Shown here: positions 29,117 through 38,318 of the stretch, one piece after another | Numbering within the stretch: the first letter of the stretch is position 1 | How the letters are laid out: each line of letters opens with the position of its first letter | NCBI GenBank assembly: GCA_009991425.1 | Contig: JAACWH010000035.1 | Location: 1 to 57,405 of the forward strand | Source of the DNA: Leptospira sp. | GTDB lineage: Bacteria > Spirochaetota > Leptospiria > Leptospirales > Leptospiraceae | DNA length: 57,405 nucleotides | Direction of reading: 5' to 3' | Translations under genes and position numbers: made by a program | Notes under the pieces: generated by a model | Seen by the model: the letters and a program-made list of their open reading frames with translations, nothing else | Told to the model about the DNA's origin: nothing | The model's database searches: none

Positions 29117-29974
29117 TTAGCCTTTTCCCATATCAATTAGGATATTATCTATCAAACGCACAGAACCCACAAAAACTGCTGTTGCAATCAATATTTGATT
29201 TTGCATTGAAGTTATTGGCACAAGTGTATCTGGATCAACAATTTCTAAATAATCAATTTTTAATAAGGAACTACTTTTAATTACATCGGAAATAATTTCT
29301 TTCAATGAAAGTAAGTCTCTTTCCCCTTCATTGATTAATTTTTCGCCTAATTTAAGAGAACGTTGAATTAAATTTGCAGCTTCCCTTTCTTTTATAGAAA
29401 GTCTTGCATTTCTAGAACTCATCGCAAGTCCATCAACTTCCCGTACTGTTTCAATTCCAATAATATCAATAGGAAAATTTAGAATTTCTGCAAATCGTTT
29501 TACAATTTTAAATTGTTGAAAATCCTTCAATCCCATATAACAATTATTTGGCTTAATTATATGGAAAAATTTAGATAGAACCAATAAAACTCCATCAAAA
29601 TGACCTGGCCTAGTCGCTCCGCATAAATGATCCATCATACCTGGTAATTGCATTTTAATATTAGGAACTGAATTTGGATAAAAATCTTCCATTTCAGGAA
29701 TGTAAAGTATGTCCACACCTTCAGATTTGAGCATTTCTATATCTTTTTCAATACTCTTAGGATAATTAGTGTAATCATCGTTTTGGTTAAACTGAGCAGG
29801 ATTTACAAATATACTAACAACTACTAATTCATCTTTGATCTTAGATTCTCTGACTAAGGTTAAATGTCCTTCATGAAGATAACCCATGGTCGGGATAAAT
29901 CCTATGTTATCTTTATGAGACCAAGATTTTTCTAATGCCTCCTGTATTTGTAATTTAGTATTAAGTATCAGCAT
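29117..29974 (-). CDS. panC: Pantothenate synthetase
   Basis: The enzyme joins pantoate and beta-alanine with ATP in coenzyme A synthesis. The 285-residue length is normal. The nucleotidyltransferase HxGH motif is HEGH within GFIPTMGYLHEGHLTLV. The ATP-site motif SSRNARLS is also present. The usual GEKDxQQ reads GLKDFQQ: the Glu is replaced by Leu while Asp and both Gln remain. The start is ATG 29974. It lies 5 bases after hisD and 3 bases before mfd on the same strand. PanB and PanD are not in the window. Confidence 0.94.
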   Translation of the reverse strand: MLILNTKLQIQEALEKSWSHKDNIGFIPTMGYLHEGHLTLVRESKIKDELVVVSIFVNPAQFNQNDDYTNYPKSIEKDIEMLKSEGVDILYIPEMEDFYPNSVPNIKMQLPGMMDHLCGATRPGHFDGVLLVLSKFFHIIKPNNCYMGLKDFQQFKIVKRFAEILNFPIDIIGIETVREVDGLAMSSRNARLSIKEREAANLIQRSLKLGEKLINEGERDLLSLKEIISDVIKSSSLLKIDYLEIVDPDTLVPITSMQNQILIATAVFVGSVRLIDNILIDMGKG

Positions 29975-29979
29975 AGAAT

Positions 29980-31266
29980 TTATAAAGTACGCAAATAAAC
30001 CGAATGCCCATGTTCTTCATCCAAACCTTCCGATTCACTCATTTCCTTAACATATGGGTATAGCTTTTTTAGAGAGTCCTTATTAATCTCTTGAAAGGTC
30101 GTTCTCTTTAGAAAATGATCCACACCCAAGGAAGAAAATAATCTAGCACCTCCAGACGTAGGCAAAATATGGTTGGTTCCAGAAATATAATCGCCCATAG
30201 CCACAGGAGAATATTCTCCTAAGAAAACAGAGCCCGCATGTAAGATCCCTTGAAAAATATTATTATAATCCTTTGTAATAATTTCTAAATGTTCGGGAGC
30301 ATAAAGATTAGAGAAATCTACACAATCATTCAAATTAGGAGCAACTAATATGTAACTATTATTATATATCGCTTTTTTTTTAATTTCAATTCTTTTAGTT
30401 CTTTCTTTAAAAGCTATTTCAATTTCATTTTGTACTTTTTCAGCAAGTTCTTTAGAATCAGTTAGAAGTATTGCAATTGAATCTTCTCCATGCTCAGCTT
30501 GGGAAAGTAAATCACAGGCTATCCATTTTGGATTAGCAGTATTGTCTGCAATGATAAGAACTTCACTTGGGCCTGCTGGACTTTCGATTCCAATTGCACC
30601 TAATCCAGATAAGTAAACTTTTGCAGCAGCAACATAAGAATTCCCTGGACCTACAATAAATTCTGATTTAGGAATGGATTCCGTACCAAAGGCACATGCT
30701 GCTATTGCTTGGGCTCCACCTACAGTAATGATTCGATCAATTCCAACCAGCCTTGCAACAAATGCTAGTACAGGAGGAATTCCTTCTTTCTGAGGAGGAG
30801 TAGCCAATTGAATATTTTTTACACCTGCGAGTTTAGCAGGTATAGCTCCCATTAGAATTGAGGAAGGATACAATGCCTTTCCTCCTGGCGCATAAATAGT
30901 TACTGAATCAACGGGAGTATATTTAATTCCCAAGCGATTCCCTGATATTTCCTGAGTCCAGGATTTAGGAATTTGGTATTTATGGAATTCCTCTATATTC
31001 TTCTTTGCTACTTCAAAAGATTTTTGTAAAGAAGGAGATATTGATTCATTTGTAACCTCATCTAAATTCCATACAAATTTATCTAAGTCCAAATTATCGA
31101 ACTTATTAGTGTATTCTTTTACAGCTGCATCACCCTTATCTTTCACATTTTGAATTATAGGAATAATTTTACTAATAGTTCCAGATAAATCTTGCGTAGA
31201 TCTATTAAGAAATTTTTCAAATGAGCGTTTATCTTGGATTGAAAAATTGTGAATAGGTATGCTCAT
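29980..31266 (-). CDS. hisD: Histidinol dehydrogenase
   Basis: HisD performs the last two steps of histidine synthesis, oxidising histidinol to histidine with NAD and zinc. The 428-residue chain carries the expected signatures: VTIYAPGGKALYPSS, VGGAQAIAACAFGT, ESPAGPSEVLIIAD, the zinc and catalytic regions around SQAEHGEDS, YAPEHLEI with the catalytic Glu-His pair, and GTNHILPTSGGARLFSSLG. I chose ATG 31266. An in-frame TTG at 31281 would add five residues, and neither start has a good ribosome site. No other his genes are adjacent. It sits between an envelope protein gene (59 bases upstream) and panC. Confidence 0.95.
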   Translation of the reverse strand: MSIPIHNFSIQDKRSFEKFLNRSTQDLSGTISKIIPIIQNVKDKGDAAVKEYTNKFDNLDLDKFVWNLDEVTNESISPSLQKSFEVAKKNIEEFHKYQIPKSWTQEISGNRLGIKYTPVDSVTIYAPGGKALYPSSILMGAIPAKLAGVKNIQLATPPQKEGIPPVLAFVARLVGIDRIITVGGAQAIAACAFGTESIPKSEFIVGPGNSYVAAAKVYLSGLGAIGIESPAGPSEVLIIADNTANPKWIACDLLSQAEHGEDSIAILLTDSKELAEKVQNEIEIAFKERTKRIEIKKKAIYNNSYILVAPNLNDCVDFSNLYAPEHLEIITKDYNNIFQGILHAGSVFLGEYSPVAMGDYISGTNHILPTSGGARLFSSLGVDHFLKRTTFQEINKDSLKKLYPYVKEMSESEGLDEEHGHSVYLRTL

Positions 31267-31325
31267 AGATACCAGGGTCAAGTTTCAGTATCTCGACAAC
31301 AAGCATTTTTATTTATACTATACTC

Positions 31326-32489
31326 TTAGAAAGTCTGAATAAATTCCACTGATTGATAATTTTCGGATTGTCTTGTAAAAAAATTAGCATTCGCTCTAAA
31401 TTCTGATTTAGCTTTAAAATTAATACCCTCACCGATAGGTAAAGTTTGTTTATCATTGCTTGCAACATTTCTTCTCACTGATAAAAAGGCATCTACTATA
31501 TTAAATATTGCGAATACTCCAACAGCACCAGCACCAATTTGAATTTGATTTAATTTAGACTTAGCAGAGTTATATTGGTCTGTTGCTTGTTGGTTTGTGA
31601 AAAGAAAAATTAAATCATTTGAGCTTGTTGTCGATATTAGAAAATTATTTTGAACTGTACTATAATAAGTACTTCTTGCTGATAAAAAATCCTGGTATCC
31701 TTTCGCATATGCGCCAACTGCACCGAGAAAAACTACGGGATATACATATAATTTCCAACTTTTGTCATCAATGTATTCTTGTCCCCAACCAGGTAGAATT
31801 GTTGAACGCCACATTGTACTCCAGTAAGGTGTATCATAATAATCGGGTGGTATTTCTTTATTTTGTATCCTAACTTGTTTAGCTGCGACTTTTTCTGCTA
31901 ATTCTTTATCTTTTGCAAAAACAAAATTCTTGGCTTTTACTGCGACTTTTCTTCGGGGATTTTCGAGAACCAAGTCATATAATCCTAGTTCGGCTATATC
32001 TTTAGTATTAAAATCTACTACTGCAGTTTTTCCGTCTGGGCTAATTTTAATGTATTTAGGAATAATTTTTTCATCATCTTTTTGGAGATAGACTTTCATA
32101 TTTTCAAGAAAGTCAGCTCCTTTTATTTCTATTCTTTTAGTATTTTCGTCCCTGCCAGCGAAATAAACTTTTTGAGAACCAAAAATAGGTACAACAGATT
32201 TTACAATTTGGAACGGAACCCATTCAGTGAAACTTTCTACCTTTCCAAATTTATTGATTATACCAATTCTGTGTTCATATACTCCAGGCTCTATATTTTT
32301 TATCTCAAAACTATTTGATGTAATTTTTTGACTAATAAATACTTTACCTTTACTGTCTCGAGCTTCAACGACATAGCCCAAGGAATTTGGAACTTCTTCC
32401 CATTTTAAAACAGTTTCACCTAAATCTTGTGAGAAAAGAAATGTTGGAAATAATAAAATGAAAAATACATAAATGAATCTATTCCACAT
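31326..32489 (-). CDS. Exported Fn3-like protein with DUF5683-type membrane region
   Basis: The 387-residue protein has a signal peptide (FIYVFFILLFPTFLFS). A fibronectin-III-like domain follows (about 22-100, VLKWEEVPNSLGYVVEARDS), then a beta-rich region (about 100-200). The C-terminal membrane domain includes MWRSTILPGWGQEYIDDKSW, the hallmark of DUF5683, and two membrane helices (VYPVVFLGAVGAYAKG and IGAGAVGVFAIFNIVDAFL). Function is unknown. It overlaps the upstream FecR-like gene by 11 bases, and GGAG lies 7 bases before ATG 32489. This tight coupling suggests it belongs to the same envelope complex. Confidence 0.7.
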   Translation of the reverse strand: MWNRFIYVFFILLFPTFLFSQDLGETVLKWEEVPNSLGYVVEARDSKGKVFISQKITSNSFEIKNIEPGVYEHRIGIINKFGKVESFTEWVPFQIVKSVVPIFGSQKVYFAGRDENTKRIEIKGADFLENMKVYLQKDDEKIIPKYIKISPDGKTAVVDFNTKDIAELGLYDLVLENPRRKVAVKAKNFVFAKDKELAEKVAAKQVRIQNKEIPPDYYDTPYWSTMWRSTILPGWGQEYIDDKSWKLYVYPVVFLGAVGAYAKGYQDFLSARSTYYSTVQNNFLISTTSSNDLIFLFTNQQATDQYNSAKSKLNQIQIGAGAVGVFAIFNIVDAFLSVRRNVASNDKQTLPIGEGINFKAKSEFRANANFFTRQSENYQSVEFIQTF

Positions 32490-34599
32490 ATACTTTCTCC
32501 GATGTTAGGATTTTAGTAATTGTCCCTGAGTCAAGTTTTATGAAAAAATCAGCTTTATTTGAATTAGATATAGAATAACTCCCATCTAAATTTTTAACTA
32601 ATACTTTTACTTCCCATCGAAATTTACCTTGGTTCAATTTAGTTAAATCTGTTAAAATATACTTCGTATCTTTTAACTTTACATCAATTATGTTTTTTTC
32701 TTTGAGTCCAGAAACATCAGTCACAACAAGCTGATAGAGATCAGCTTCATTCACTCTTGCCCAACTAAAATCTAATGAATCCTTAGTAGTCATATTGATT
32801 GTTTGATTCTTAGATGGATTAATTAAATTAGCTATTGGAATTGCTTTTGATGCGTTAAAATTAAAAATTTCTGATTCAGTTCTTTCATTGCCTAGTTTCC
32901 AAACTAGCCTCCAAAAATACAAGCCTGAAGATTTTGTTAAATAATCGAAAGATGTTCCAGAAACTTTTTCATTAATAATTAGATCAGACATATTTTTATT
33001 ATTAGAAATTTCTAAAAAAGTTTCACCAACATTTGCAAAAGGTTTCCAATTTAAAGTTACTTTATCCTTGTCATCTAGTTCTACTTTACTACCATTGTTT
33101 GGCTTTAGCAAAACTAAGTTTACTCCATTAGTAATTTGGAATTCGAATACATCGGATTCTTTTTGATTGCCTGATTGACTAGTTCCAATTAATTTCCAAA
33201 AATATTTTCCTGGGTTTAAGTCTTCTTGTACTTTTACAAAATTCCCAGACACTTTTTTATTAAAAATTGGGTTAGAAAAGCTCACATTATTTGATAATAA
33301 AATATTGTATTCTTTATAATCATTTAAGTCTTTCCAGGAAAAAAATAATCCAGAATCAGGGATTGATAATTTAGAAATAGATTTTCCATTTTTGGGTTCA
33401 TAAATTGTAGGCTTAACCAATTCGGTTCTGTTTGTTATGCTAAAAGAATTTACATTACTTACAAGTTGATCAATACCTTCTATGGAAGCTTTACCTATAA
33501 TCCTAACAAAGTAATTTCCTAAAGCTAAATCAGTAAAGCTTATTGAATTATTAAATGTTTCTTTTTCCTTAAGGATATTTGAAAAATTTTGATCCTTTGC
33601 AATTTGAATCTTATAACTCGATACTAATTTAATTTTTGACCATGAAAATCCTATCGGAATTGAATTAGAATCCGAAGTTGAACTAAAAACCTGTCCTTCT
33701 TGAGGCGTAAACAAACGTAAGTTTTCTTTCTTTTCAATTGTAAATCTAGATTTTCCCGTGTATTGGTTTTTTCCTTTACTATCTAGGTATGAAAGACGCC
33801 AATAATAACTTCCAGGATTTAGTGTTAAGGAGGTTGAAAGTGATTTCAAATTTTGGGAATTTAAAATTCTCTTGAATCCAATATCAGAGGCAACTTCTAA
33901 TTTTACTAAATCCTTAATTTGGGGATTTTCTTTTCTCCAAGAGAAAGATATCCTCTCATTAGTTCCATTAGTAAGCTTTATACTTTTATCTGCGGGCGAT
34001 ACAAGGAAAAATGCACTATCGTTAACATTGATTCCATCTGAACTTAGATTTGCAATCTGGTCTTTTTCGATATCCTGCTCATTTCCACCATTAGTAAGTT
34101 TAGCCTGACCTGAATCTAATTTTACATTTAAATTTTCCCCAGCTTTATCAAGTGTTACTCCACCTGATCCCATTACAATCTTACTATCCCCAGATTGAAT
34201 GCTTAGTACACTATCATTTTCGCCTGAGCGATTCGCTGCAACAGTTCCATAGGCAAAATTTAAATTCCAATTATTATCTGAAAAATCTACTAGTATCATA
34301 GAATTTTCACCAATCTGGATTTTTGTCCCATCCTCTAAAGTCAAGACGGCATCTGCGAGATTTTCTGTACGAATTGTATCCTTGTTACGAATTTCCGTTT
34401 TGGTTGTAATTGATTCCCAGACAACTTCATTGTCATATTTTCTTTGTATAGTTCTCGTTTTAAAAGTTAAAGTACCTATAACAGGATTATCACTTGCTTG
34501 GATTCTTTCTGTAAATTTTCTATACAAGAGGAAACCAAATAAAGATATCAAAAAAACTAAGATAGGAATAGTAAATAAGGTACGATTGATAAGATTCAT
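32479..34599 (-). CDS. Membrane-anchored FecR-domain protein with Fn3-like repeats
   Basis: From ATG 34599 the protein is 706 residues. An in-frame TTG at 34635 would add 12. After one N-terminal membrane helix (LFTIPILVFLISLFGFLLY) comes a FecR domain (about 40-190) with TIRTENLADAVLTLEDGTKI and IGENSMILVDF. The remainder consists of about five beta-sandwich repeats of the Fn3/Ig type. Each contains a variant of the pattern ...P.n.....F.W....... followed by PGKYFWKL, PGSYYWRL or SGLYFWRL. FecR domains sense outer-membrane signals or bind peptidoglycan-type ligands. It lies 2 bases after the cyclase gene and overlaps the DUF5683-like gene. Confidence 0.75.
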   Translation of the reverse strand: MNLINRTLFTIPILVFLISLFGFLLYRKFTERIQASDNPVIGTLTFKTRTIQRKYDNEVVWESITTKTEIRNKDTIRTENLADAVLTLEDGTKIQIGENSMILVDFSDNNWNLNFAYGTVAANRSGENDSVLSIQSGDSKIVMGSGGVTLDKAGENLNVKLDSGQAKLTNGGNEQDIEKDQIANLSSDGINVNDSAFFLVSPADKSIKLTNGTNERISFSWRKENPQIKDLVKLEVASDIGFKRILNSQNLKSLSTSLTLNPGSYYWRLSYLDSKGKNQYTGKSRFTIEKKENLRLFTPQEGQVFSSTSDSNSIPIGFSWSKIKLVSSYKIQIAKDQNFSNILKEKETFNNSISFTDLALGNYFVRIIGKASIEGIDQLVSNVNSFSITNRTELVKPTIYEPKNGKSISKLSIPDSGLFFSWKDLNDYKEYNILLSNNVSFSNPIFNKKVSGNFVKVQEDLNPGKYFWKLIGTSQSGNQKESDVFEFQITNGVNLVLLKPNNGSKVELDDKDKVTLNWKPFANVGETFLEISNNKNMSDLIINEKVSGTSFDYLTKSSGLYFWRLVWKLGNERTESEIFNFNASKAIPIANLINPSKNQTINMTTKDSLDFSWARVNEADLYQLVVTDVSGLKEKNIIDVKLKDTKYILTDLTKLNQGKFRWEVKVLVKNLDGSYSISNSNKADFFIKLDSGTITKILTSEKVYVE

Positions 34600-34601
34600 T
34601 C

Positions 34602-37448
34602 TTATTTGGTAGTTCTGGTAAAAACTCCGTCCCAATCTTTTGGTGGAGGTGAAGATTTATAATCTTGGCACCGATTCACTAACATAATGGATGACTTATC
34701 TTTTTTCCCTTTGGCTCTTTCCGATTCTTCAAATTTTCGAATAGCCCCATCCCAATTTCTATTTAAATATAAAGAATATCCTTCTTGGTACAATCCTACA
34801 GAATCTGATTGGTTTTGTGTTATATTATTATTGAAATTTACCAATTCATAGACTCTAACTGGTTCATTTTTACCTTTTACTCTGACTAAATCTAGAAATC
34901 TAGTAAACATTTCTGATTCAACCAATAGTTTAGTCTGCTCAGCTAACATAACATTTACGCCATAATCTTTTCCAGCGGCTTCTAACCTAGCAGCTAGGTT
35001 AACCGTATCACCCATCATGGTATAAGAAGCTAAGGCATCCGTTCCCATAAATCCTACCTTGGCCAAGCCTGTATTCAATCCTATCCTTGCATCCATTTCC
35101 TGAGCTTCTTTAGAATACAGATTGTTCTTTTGCCAATAATTCCGTAAGTCCTCTAACTTCATGACCATTTCTATCGAGGCTTTGCAGGCTTTGATTGCAT
35201 GATTTTCTACTGTAACAGGAGCACCAAAAATACCTACAATAGCATCACCTATGTATTTATCCAAAACACCTTCATTTTCTTTCAAAAGTATAGTCATTGC
35301 TGAAAGATATTCATTTAGAAGTGCTGCCAAATCTACTGATGTTAACTGCTCACTAATTGTTGAGAATCCGGCTACATCGCTAAAAAAAGCTGTAATTTCA
35401 GATTCTTTACCTCTCTTAAGAGCAGCCATATCAACCATAGCTTCCTTAACCACAACAGGATCGATCATGGAACCAAGAATACTTTTAACTTTTTCTCTTT
35501 CTTCTAATCCTTCACCCATAGTGATAAAGTAACTTGTTAATAAACCAACCTCATCTTTAGTGGTTGGTTTGATTCCTATATTGAAATTTCCTTTGGCAAT
35601 TTCTAAGGTAGCAGTAAGCAAAGAAAGTATAGGTCGACTTAAGGATTTTGCAAAAAAGAAAACAATAATCATACCTAGACAAAGAGAAATTCCCATTATA
35701 TAAAGGTTTTGCTCTTGGATTTTATAAACAGCTTCCAGAGCCTTGTCTTCAGAAACAATGGAAATAATTCCAGAATCTCCAAAACCCAATCTTTTGTAAG
35801 AACCCAGAAATGGACTTCCCTCTGCATTGACATAACGCTTTAATCCAGTATCCACTTGGCTAGTAAGCATTTCTTTTACGATAGGAGAATCAATAAAACT
35901 AGTAGCAGAAAAAACAACATCCTCTATAGGATGTGCTATCGCTTTCCCTTCCCCATTCACCATAAAAGTAGTGTTGATTCCTTTTTGTTTAAAAGCCGGA
36001 GAAATCTTATCGAGTCGAACCATTACAACTAACAATTTGGGAGTTCCCGATTCGAGATTGACAGGTAAAGCCAACATAAAGGCTTGTTTTGATAAACCAG
36101 GCGTAGCATTTATAATTTCAGGATTGCCTGTTAGTGCTTTTATTAATGAATCATTATTAATTTCAATCGTTCTTTGAATTTCTTCTTCAGATACAGCTAA
36201 TTGGATAAGATATTCATCATTATAGAATGACTTTTCGCTAACTAATTTGCCATCATCATTTGCAAACAAGCCAATAAAAATAAAGTCTTTATCATTCTTA
36301 AAAAATAGATCTGTGATAAAAGCTTTTTCAGTAGCTGATATTTCTTTATTGTTGCTAGCTACTAATTGTTCTGCCTTAGAAACAATTCCCTGAATATCGG
36401 AAGAAATTTTTAATCCGATAATATCGACAATTGTTAGGTTATTTTCCTGAATCCTTGAAGTAGAATCGTCTCTAAAGAAATAAGTTGCCAAGGCAATAAT
36501 TGTTGATACAGTAATAGCAAGTATCAATGAAATCATTCCCATCATTTTTATTTGAATTGAAAACTTAGCATTATTCTTTTTAGAACTTTCTAGATTAGAA
36601 ATTTCTGCATTCGGTTCTTTAGTTTTATTTTTTTCTATAGCAGCATTATCTTTCTCATTAGATTTAACTGCTTCTAATTCTGATACCTTGTGATCTATAG
36701 AAATCTCAGGCTTTTTCTCAGAAGGAATTTCTGAGGTTCCATTAGTTGTAGATTTAGAACTAGGGATACTAATTGGCTTAGGTAATTCAGAATTTTGTAT
36801 TTCAATATTCGATTCTACATTTGATTGAATTTGATTTGAGGATACATTTGGTATCTTAATTTCATCGGATCCCTTCGCCTGAGTAGTCTCTAAGGATTCT
36901 TGATAGTTATTCATGGAATCTGATTTTTTAATTATTTCAATATTAGGAAATTGCTCTGATTCAATTTTTTGACGAAACATATTGAAGCCAAATTGAATAA
37001 AAGATTGTTTCCATTCTTTTTTTGATTTTTGGAAAATACGTTCTGGATAATCTTGATCATCAACTTCGAAAGGAGAAGCTCCTAAGCGAAGTAAATATAG
37101 AATTTCAGTTATTCGATCTTCATCTTCTGGATTATAAAATATAACTAAGTTATTACCTTTCAAATTCTTTTGTAAATCATTAGCTAAAGATTTAATTTCC
37201 GCTATACTATCATTAGATTCAGGATCAGGAAATTCAAATTGGAGTGTATCAATATTGAGTTGATTTGTATTTTTGGAACCAAAACTATAATATGTTCTAA
37301 ATTCGTTTCTACTTTTTCCTAGAAAGCTAGTAGAAAAGGATATTCTTCTTTTTTCGGCATCAGAAAAAGGAAAAGAATGAATGGTAGACTCTAAAAAAAT
37401 AATAGAACCTGAGGAGCCTAGTGGAATATAGTTTTTATTTGCATTCAT
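34602..37448 (-). CDS. Membrane class III adenylate/guanylate cyclase with Cache and HAMP
   Basis: The 948 residues divide as follows: an unidentified cytoplasmic domain (1-165), a low-complexity charged linker (165-295), membrane helix 1 (302-324), a periplasmic Cache-like sensor (about 330-575), membrane helix 2 (583-600), HAMP (600-652), cyclase catalytic domain (about 685-870) and a TPR-like tail (about 885-925). Catalytic residues are intact: metal Asp691 (FFSDVAGFS) and Asp735 (KYIGDAIVGIFGAP), purine-selecting Lys731 and Thr811 (YTMMGDTVNLAARLE), Asn817 and Arg821. A Lys/Thr pair is typical of class IIIb adenylate cyclases, so cAMP is the likelier product. It starts at ATG 37448 and leads the run with the FecR and DUF5683 genes. 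Confidence 0.88.
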   Translation of the reverse strand: MNANKNYIPLGSSGSIIFLESTIHSFPFSDAEKRRISFSTSFLGKSRNEFRTYYSFGSKNTNQLNIDTLQFEFPDPESNDSIAEIKSLANDLQKNLKGNNLVIFYNPEDEDRITEILYLLRLGASPFEVDDQDYPERIFQKSKKEWKQSFIQFGFNMFRQKIESEQFPNIEIIKKSDSMNNYQESLETTQAKGSDEIKIPNVSSNQIQSNVESNIEIQNSELPKPISIPSSKSTTNGTSEIPSEKKPEISIDHKVSELEAVKSNEKDNAAIEKNKTKEPNAEISNLESSKKNNAKFSIQIKMMGMISLILAITVSTIIALATYFFRDDSTSRIQENNLTIVDIIGLKISSDIQGIVSKAEQLVASNNKEISATEKAFITDLFFKNDKDFIFIGLFANDDGKLVSEKSFYNDEYLIQLAVSEEEIQRTIEINNDSLIKALTGNPEIINATPGLSKQAFMLALPVNLESGTPKLLVVMVRLDKISPAFKQKGINTTFMVNGEGKAIAHPIEDVVFSATSFIDSPIVKEMLTSQVDTGLKRYVNAEGSPFLGSYKRLGFGDSGIISIVSEDKALEAVYKIQEQNLYIMGISLCLGMIIVFFFAKSLSRPILSLLTATLEIAKGNFNIGIKPTTKDEVGLLTSYFITMGEGLEEREKVKSILGSMIDPVVVKEAMVDMAALKRGKESEITAFFSDVAGFSTISEQLTSVDLAALLNEYLSAMTILLKENEGVLDKYIGDAIVGIFGAPVTVENHAIKACKASIEMVMKLEDLRNYWQKNNLYSKEAQEMDARIGLNTGLAKVGFMGTDALASYTMMGDTVNLAARLEAAGKDYGVNVMLAEQTKLLVESEMFTRFLDLVRVKGKNEPVRVYELVNFNNNITQNQSDSVGLYQEGYSLYLNRNWDGAIRKFEESERAKGKKDKSSIMLVNRCQDYKSSPPPKDWDGVFTRTTK

Positions 37449-37516
37449 TTTTGTTATTATCGACCAATCTAAAAGAATATTATAGTTCTATACTCCATTT
37501 TATAAGGTAAGAAAAA

Positions 37517-38284
37517 TTGAAAATTATTTCTTTAAACTGCAACGGTTTCCGCTCAGCCAAATCAAAAGGGCTTTTCGAATGGATTTCTAAGGAAAATCCT
37601 GATTTAATTTGTTTCCAAGAAACCAAGGCGAAACCAGATCAGTGTTCACCTGAAATTTGGGATGAACTAGGCTATAAAGGTTTTCATCATTCAGCAGAAA
37701 AAGCTGGATACAGTTCTGTAGCAATTTTCTCAAAAAAACAACCCAAATCAACTAAAATTGGGATTGATCACCCATTTTTTGATAAGGAAGGACGTTCAGT
37801 CGGCTTGGAATTTTCTAATTATTATTTATGGAATGTTTACTTCCCCTCTGGAACATCAGGAGATGAAAGACAATCTCGTAAGATGGAATTTTTAGAATAT
37901 ATAAATTTATATTCTAAATCCTTAATAAAAAAATATAAAAATGTAATACTATGCGGAGATGTAAACATAGCCCACCAAGAAATTGATATACATAATCCAA
38001 AGGGGAATAAAAAAAATAGTGGCTTTCTTCCCGAAGAAAGAGAATGGCTGACTCAATTCTTAGAAAAAGGATGGATTGATAGCTTTCGTTTTCTCAATCC
38101 TAAAGAACATATATATTCTTGGTGGTCATATCGCTCCAATGCTAGAAAGCAAAATAAAGGTTGGAGAATAGATTATTTTTTCCTAACGAATTCTCTTGAA
38201 AAAAAATTACAATCAGCAGAGATTCATACAGATCTTATTGTTTCAGATCATTGTCCAATTTCTATTCAGCTTAAGAAATTTTGA
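37517..38284 (+). CDS. xth: Exodeoxyribonuclease III
   Basis: This apurinic/apyrimidinic endonuclease and 3'-5' exonuclease works in base-excision repair. The 255 residues carry the family motifs: ISLNCNGFRSAKSKG, ICFQETKAKPDQ with the metal Glu, GDVNIAHQEIDIHNPKGN, a FLPEEREWL helix and the catalytic SDHCPISIQL. The start is TTG 37517, with AAGGTAAG upstream and no nearby ATG. It is divergent from the cyclase gene with a 68-base gap, and the LEA-type lipoprotein gene starts 34 bases after it. Confidence 0.95.
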   Translation: MKIISLNCNGFRSAKSKGLFEWISKENPDLICFQETKAKPDQCSPEIWDELGYKGFHHSAEKAGYSSVAIFSKKQPKSTKIGIDHPFFDKEGRSVGLEFSNYYLWNVYFPSGTSGDERQSRKMEFLEYINLYSKSLIKKYKNVILCGDVNIAHQEIDIHNPKGNKKNSGFLPEEREWLTQFLEKGWIDSFRFLNPKEHIYSWWSYRSNARKQNKGWRIDYFFLTNSLEKKLQSAEIHTDLIVSDHCPISIQLKKF

Positions 38285-38318
38285 TTGTAAACTTTTATTA
38301 CATTTTGTAATTTAGGTT

